64,000 nucleotides of DNA, from contig JAQXIM010000102.1 in assembly GCA_029007785.1 (NCBI GenBank), forward strand, positions 1 to 64,000. The letters run 5' to 3'. Positions 60,831 through 64,000 of the stretch are shown piece after piece; the first letter of the stretch is position 1, and every line of letters begins with the position of its first letter. The notes under the pieces are model-generated. The model made no database searches, was not told the origin of the DNA, and saw only the letters and a program-made list of their open reading frames with translations. A program made the position numbers and the translations under genes. The DNA is from Clostridiales bacterium (GTDB lineage: Bacteria; Bacillota; Clostridia; Lachnospirales; Lachnospiraceae).

Positions 60831-63167
60831 GTGCAAAAGAGGATAATGCGTATGAGAATACCTGTAGTAGCATTGCGCGGTTTAACCGTGCTGCCCAAAA
60901 TGCTGATGCATTTTGATGTGAGTCGGGAAAAATCTGTGGCTGCTGTGGAGCGTGCCATGGTTCTCGATCAAAAAATATTTATGGTTACCCAGAAGGAGGA
61001 ACAGTGTTCCGATCCCCAACTGGAAGATCTCTATGCCCTGGGAACTGTGGGAACCATCAAACAGCTTCTCAAACTCCCCAATCATGTGGTACGTGTATTG
61101 GTGGAAGGTGAGGAGAGAGCAGAACTGCTGGATTTGACGGGAAGAGAACCTTTTCTTGAAGCAGAGGTAGAATACATTCCTGTGGAACAGACGGAATATA
61201 CTTCCACAGAACGGGAAGCGATGATACGTGCTCTGCAAAGTGAAATCGAACAGTTTGGAAAAGCAGATCCTAATTTTGGAGAAACAGCGGCAAGACAGCT
61301 TTTAACCATCCAGACTTTGGAAGAACTGCTGAGTCAGCTCATGATTCGATTCCCCATGGAAGCGGCAGAACGACAGAAATTTCTGAATCTGGATTCTACT
61401 TATATGCAGTACATGGTTCTTTGCGATATGCTGGAGCGTGAAATTGAGATCAGCCGTATGAAAACGGAGATTCAGTCAAAAGTAAAGGCTCGGGTGGATA
61501 AAAATCAGAAGGAATACCTGCTTCGGGAACAGATGAAGGTTATCCGTGAAGAACTGGGTGAAGATGATCTGGAAAGTGATGTGGATCACTATCTGGAAAA
61601 AATGGAAAAACTGAAGGCCAGTACGGAAATTAAAGAAAAGATCCGAAAAGAGATCAGCCGTTTGAAAATAATGCCTTCCGGCAGTCAGGAAGGAACGGTC
61701 AGTCGTTCTTATATTGAGACTTTACTGGAAATGCCCTGGCAGAAAGTATCCAGGGAATCCCGGGATATTCATAAAGCGGAAGAGATTCTGAATAAAGAAC
61801 ATTACGGCATGGAGAAAATAAAAGAACGAATTCTGGAATATCTGGCAGTCAGAATGTTTGCCGGAAATAATAACGGATCGATTCTCTGCCTGGTGGGACC
61901 GCCTGGAACGGGAAAAACCTCTATTGCTCAGTCAGTGGCTCATGCTCTCGATAAAAAATATGTCAGAGTATGCCTGGGCGGTGTGAAGGATGAAGCCGAG
62001 ATTCGTGGTCATCGCCGTACATATATTGGAGCCATGCCGGGAAGAATTGCCAATGGAATGAAGCAGGCGGGAGTTGCCAATCCCCTGATGCTGCTGGATG
62101 AAATTGATAAGGTAAGCAGCGACTATAAAGGTGATACGTCTTCTGCTCTTCTGGAAGTTCTCGATTCGGAGCAGAATAACCGTTTTGTGGATCACTATGT
62201 GGAATTGCCCATGGATTTGTCCAAAGTAATGTTCATAGCAACGGCAAATTCTGTGTCTACGATTCCCAGACCTTTGTTGGATCGAATGGAAGTCATCGAG
62301 GTCAGCAGCTATACGGAAAATGAAAAATTCCATATTGCCCATGACTATCTTCTGGAAAAACAGAGAAAAAAGAATGGCTTGAAGCCGGAACAGATTGACA
62401 TCACCGATGATGCTCTTCGCATGGTAATCCATCGATATACCAGAGAAGCCGGTGTTCGAAATCTGGAGCGGAGAATCGGTGATCTTTGCCGCAAAGCAGC
62501 CAGAGAGATTCTGGAAAAAGAAGTGAAGAAAGTCACCGTGGAAGAAAACACCTTAGAAAAGTACCTGGGCAAGCCGAAAGTACATTTTGATATGGCCAAT
62601 GAAAAGGACGATGTAGGTATTGTTCGTGGTCTGGCCTGGACCAGTGTGGGAGGCGATACACTTCAGATTGAGGTAAATTCCCTGCCGGGAACCGGTAAGG
62701 TTCAGCTGACAGGACAGATGGGGGATGTTATGAAAGAGTCCGCCCAGACAGGAATCAGTTATATCCGTTCTGTTGCAGATAAATACCGGGTGGATGCAGA
62801 ATATTTTGAGAAACATGATATTCATATCCATATTCCTGAAGGTGCAGTTCCCAAGGATGGACCTTCCGCAGGTATTACTATGGCAACTGCCATGCTATCT
62901 GCCATTACGAATATTAAGGTAAAGGCAGATCTGGCTATGACCGGTGAAATTACATTGAGGGGAAGAGTTTTGCCCATTGGCGGTCTGAAGGAAAAACTTC
63001 TTGCAGCCAAGATGGCTGGCATTCATCTTGTTCTGGTTCCTGCCAGAAATCAGGTGGATGTGGAAGAGCTTTCTGCAGAGATCACAGACGGTCTGGAAAT
63101 CAAATACGTTTCTTCTATGGATGAGGTTCTTTCTTATAGTTTCGTAAAAGAAAAAACGGAAGAATAA
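60831..63167 (+). CDS. lon: ATP-dependent Lon protease
   Basis: A 778-aa soluble AAA+ serine protease. N-terminal LON domain ([25 protein letters not shown]), Walker [10 protein letters not shown], Walker [10 protein letters not shown], and the Ser-Lys dyad in [15 protein letters not shown] and [14 protein letters not shown]. The GTG at 60831 (GGAAG upstream) gives the longest form; ATGs at 60846 and 60852 are equally possible and AGAGG at 60838 favours 60852. It degrades misfolded and regulatory proteins. Confidence 0.96.
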   Translation: MQKRIMRMRIPVVALRGLTVLPKMLMHFDVSREKSVAAVERAMVLDQKIFMVTQKEEQCSDPQLEDLYALGTVGTIKQLLKLPNHVVRVLVEGEERAELLDLTGREPFLEAEVEYIPVEQTEYTSTEREAMIRALQSEIEQFGKADPNFGETAARQLLTIQTLEELLSQLMIRFPMEAAERQKFLNLDSTYMQYMVLCDMLEREIEISRMKTEIQSKVKARVDKNQKEYLLREQMKVIREELGEDDLESDVDHYLEKMEKLKASTEIKEKIRKEISRLKIMPSGSQEGTVSRSYIETLLEMPWQKVSRESRDIHKAEEILNKEHYGMEKIKERILEYLAVRMFAGNNNGSILCLVGPPGTGKTSIAQSVAHALDKKYVRVCLGGVKDEAEIRGHRRTYIGAMPGRIANGMKQAGVANPLMLLDEIDKVSSDYKGDTSSALLEVLDSEQNNRFVDHYVELPMDLSKVMFIATANSVSTIPRPLLDRMEVIEVSSYTENEKFHIAHDYLLEKQRKKNGLKPEQIDITDDALRMVIHRYTREAGVRNLERRIGDLCRKAAREILEKEVKKVTVEENTLEKYLGKPKVHFDMANEKDDVGIVRGLAWTSVGGDTLQIEVNSLPGTGKVQLTGQMGDVMKESAQTGISYIRSVADKYRVDAEYFEKHDIHIHIPEGAVPKDGPSAGITMATAMLSAITNIKVKADLAMTGEITLRGRVLPIGGLKEKLLAAKMAGIHLVLVPARNQVDVEELSAEITDGLEIKYVSSMDEVLSYSFVKEKTEE

Positions 63168-63207
63168 AAGAAGGGAAAAGCTGCAAAAGCGGCAGTCAGG
63201 AGTAAAA

Positions 63208-63807
63208 ATGATCATAAAACAGGTGAATTTAGAGACGGTTTGCGGCGTTACCAGCGTCCTTCCGGAAAATGACAAACCGGAATTTGCCTTTGCCGGAAAA
63301 TCAAATGTGGGGAAATCGTCCCTGATTAATGCACTGATGAATCGGAAATCCTATGCCAGGACTTCAGCTCAGCCGGGAAAGACTCAGACTATCAATTATT
63401 ATAATATCAATGACCAGCTGTATTTTGTGGATCTGCCGGGTTATGGCTATGCTAAGGTATCTGAAAAGGAAAAAATCAAGTGGGGACAGATGATTGAACG
63501 CTATCTGAAAACCTCCGATCAGCTGAAACAGGTGTTTTTGCTGGTTGACATTCGTCACGCACCTGGTAATAATGATATTATGATGTATGACTGGATTGTA
63601 AATAATGGATACCATCCGGTAATCATTGCCACCAAACTGGATAAGATCAAACGAAGCCAGGTAGGCAAACAGACAAAACTTATCCGGGAGACTCTGGGGA
63701 TGCAAAAAGAAGATATTCTGATTCCTTTTTCTGCGGAAACGAAGCAGGGAAGGGAAGAGATTTACGATCTTTTGGAAGAGGCTGCCGGATTAAAAGAAGA
63801 AGAATAA
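63208..63807 (+). CDS. engB: Ribosome biogenesis GTP-binding protein EngB (YsxC/YihA)
   Basis: A 199-aa GTPase needed for large-subunit assembly. G1 GKSNVGKSSLINAL, G2 Thr in GKTQTINYY, G3 DLPGYGYAKV, G4 TKLDK and G5 SAETK are all present. AGGAG precedes the ATG; it follows lon by 40 bases in the conserved lon-engB order. Confidence 0.97.
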   Translation: MIIKQVNLETVCGVTSVLPENDKPEFAFAGKSNVGKSSLINALMNRKSYARTSAQPGKTQTINYYNINDQLYFVDLPGYGYAKVSEKEKIKWGQMIERYLKTSDQLKQVFLLVDIRHAPGNNDIMMYDWIVNNGYHPVIIATKLDKIKRSQVGKQTKLIRETLGMQKEDILIPFSAETKQGREEIYDLLEEAAGLKEEE

Positions 63808-63809
63808 AA

Positions 63810-63824
63810 GGCACCACAGGTGCC
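63810..63824 (+). other. Small hairpin before asnS
   Basis: GGCACC-ACA-GGTGCC, just before the ribosome site GGGGGAGGGG. No U tract. Confidence 0.4.
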
Positions 63825-63837
63825 GGGGGAGGGGCTT

Positions 63838-64000
63838 ATGCAAAGTGTTATGATCCGAGATCTGTATCGGAATCCGGAACAGTATCTGGAACAGGAAATT
63901 ACCGTATGCGGTTGGATTAGAAATATCAGAGATTCAAAAACCTTTGGTTTTATTGTAATCAGTGACGGAACTTTTTTTGAACCGCTTCAGATTGTATACG
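63838..64000 (+). CDS. asnS: Asparagine-tRNA ligase, N-terminal part (cut by window end)
   Basis: The first 54 codons of an open frame: an N-terminal OB-fold anticodon-binding domain beginning MQSVMIRDLYRNPEQYL and continuing VCGWIRNIRDSKTFGFIV and ISDGTFFEPLQIVY. The 'FGFI-ISDGTFFEPLQ' wording is that of AsnRS rather than AspRS. GGGGGAGGGG lies before the ATG. The catalytic domain lies outside the window. Confidence 0.88.
   Translation, partial: MQSVMIRDLYRNPEQYLEQEITVCGWIRNIRDSKTFGFIVISDGTFFEPLQIVY

Overview
The window reads as a chromosomal segment of a spore-forming Firmicute, most probably a gut Lachnospiraceae (Clostridia cluster XIVa). Support: a spoIIAA-spoIIAB-sigF operon followed by spoVAA-AB-AC, a pyruvate:ferredoxin oxidoreductase typical of an anaerobe, strong AGGAGG ribosome sites, a tig-clpP-clpX-lon-engB block, and several small proteins of the kind seen in that family. 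No rRNA, tRNA, CRISPR array or complete insertion sequence was found. The assignment rests on protein character only; no database search was possible.

Layout. 1-5.4 kb: a possible IS21-like end remnant, azlC-azlD, an esterase with a repeat-expanded insert, a two-subunit chromate transporter on the minus strand, a repeat-rich spacer and a YbjQ-family protein. 5.4-12.7 kb: a 44-bp tandem repeat, a DUF1287-like protein, then a five-gene unit (degenerate double ABC ATPase, sugar-type binding protein, RbsC-like permease, AraC-type response regulator, LytS-type kinase without a sensor domain). 12.7-27.7 kb: two small proteins, carB (minus), trmO, an acyltransferase, dtd, uracil permease-upp, MATE transporter-glpK, a dCMP deaminase-like protein, YgjV, and trpS (minus). 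28-33.4 kb: a 46-aa small ORF and a zinc-ribbon/TPR membrane protein, then the sporulation operon spoIIA-sigF and spoVAA-AB-AC. 33.4-34.8 kb: a self-contained foreign-looking gene (own promoter, ribosome site and terminator) bracketed by two copies of the spoVAC 3' end; spoVAD and spoVAE do not follow. 35-39.4 kb: a membrane-bound AraC regulator with an orphan TRAP-type binding lipoprotein, then nth. 39.4-48 kb: an XRE regulator, purA, an alanine:Na+ symporter, a small membrane protein, nifJ. 48-57 kb: a C_GCAxxG_C_C protein, a 58-aa ORF, recJ-apt-rRNA methylase, a 3D-domain cell-wall protein, a polysaccharide deacetylase, NfeD-SPFH, lepB. 57-64 kb: tig-clpP-clpX-lon-engB and the first 163 bases of asnS.

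The most unusual items are (1) the transporter-like unit at 6.8-12.7 kb, whose ATPase has lost its catalytic residues in both halves and whose histidine kinase has no sensor, suggesting a receptor complex rather than a pump; (2) the spoVAC duplication scar with an inserted gene cassette and loss of spoVAD/AE from this place; and (3) a second binding-protein/regulator pair (35.0-38.5 kb) without a transporter. Short tandem repeats and purine-rich degenerate repeats in many spacers suggest active slippage in non-coding DNA.
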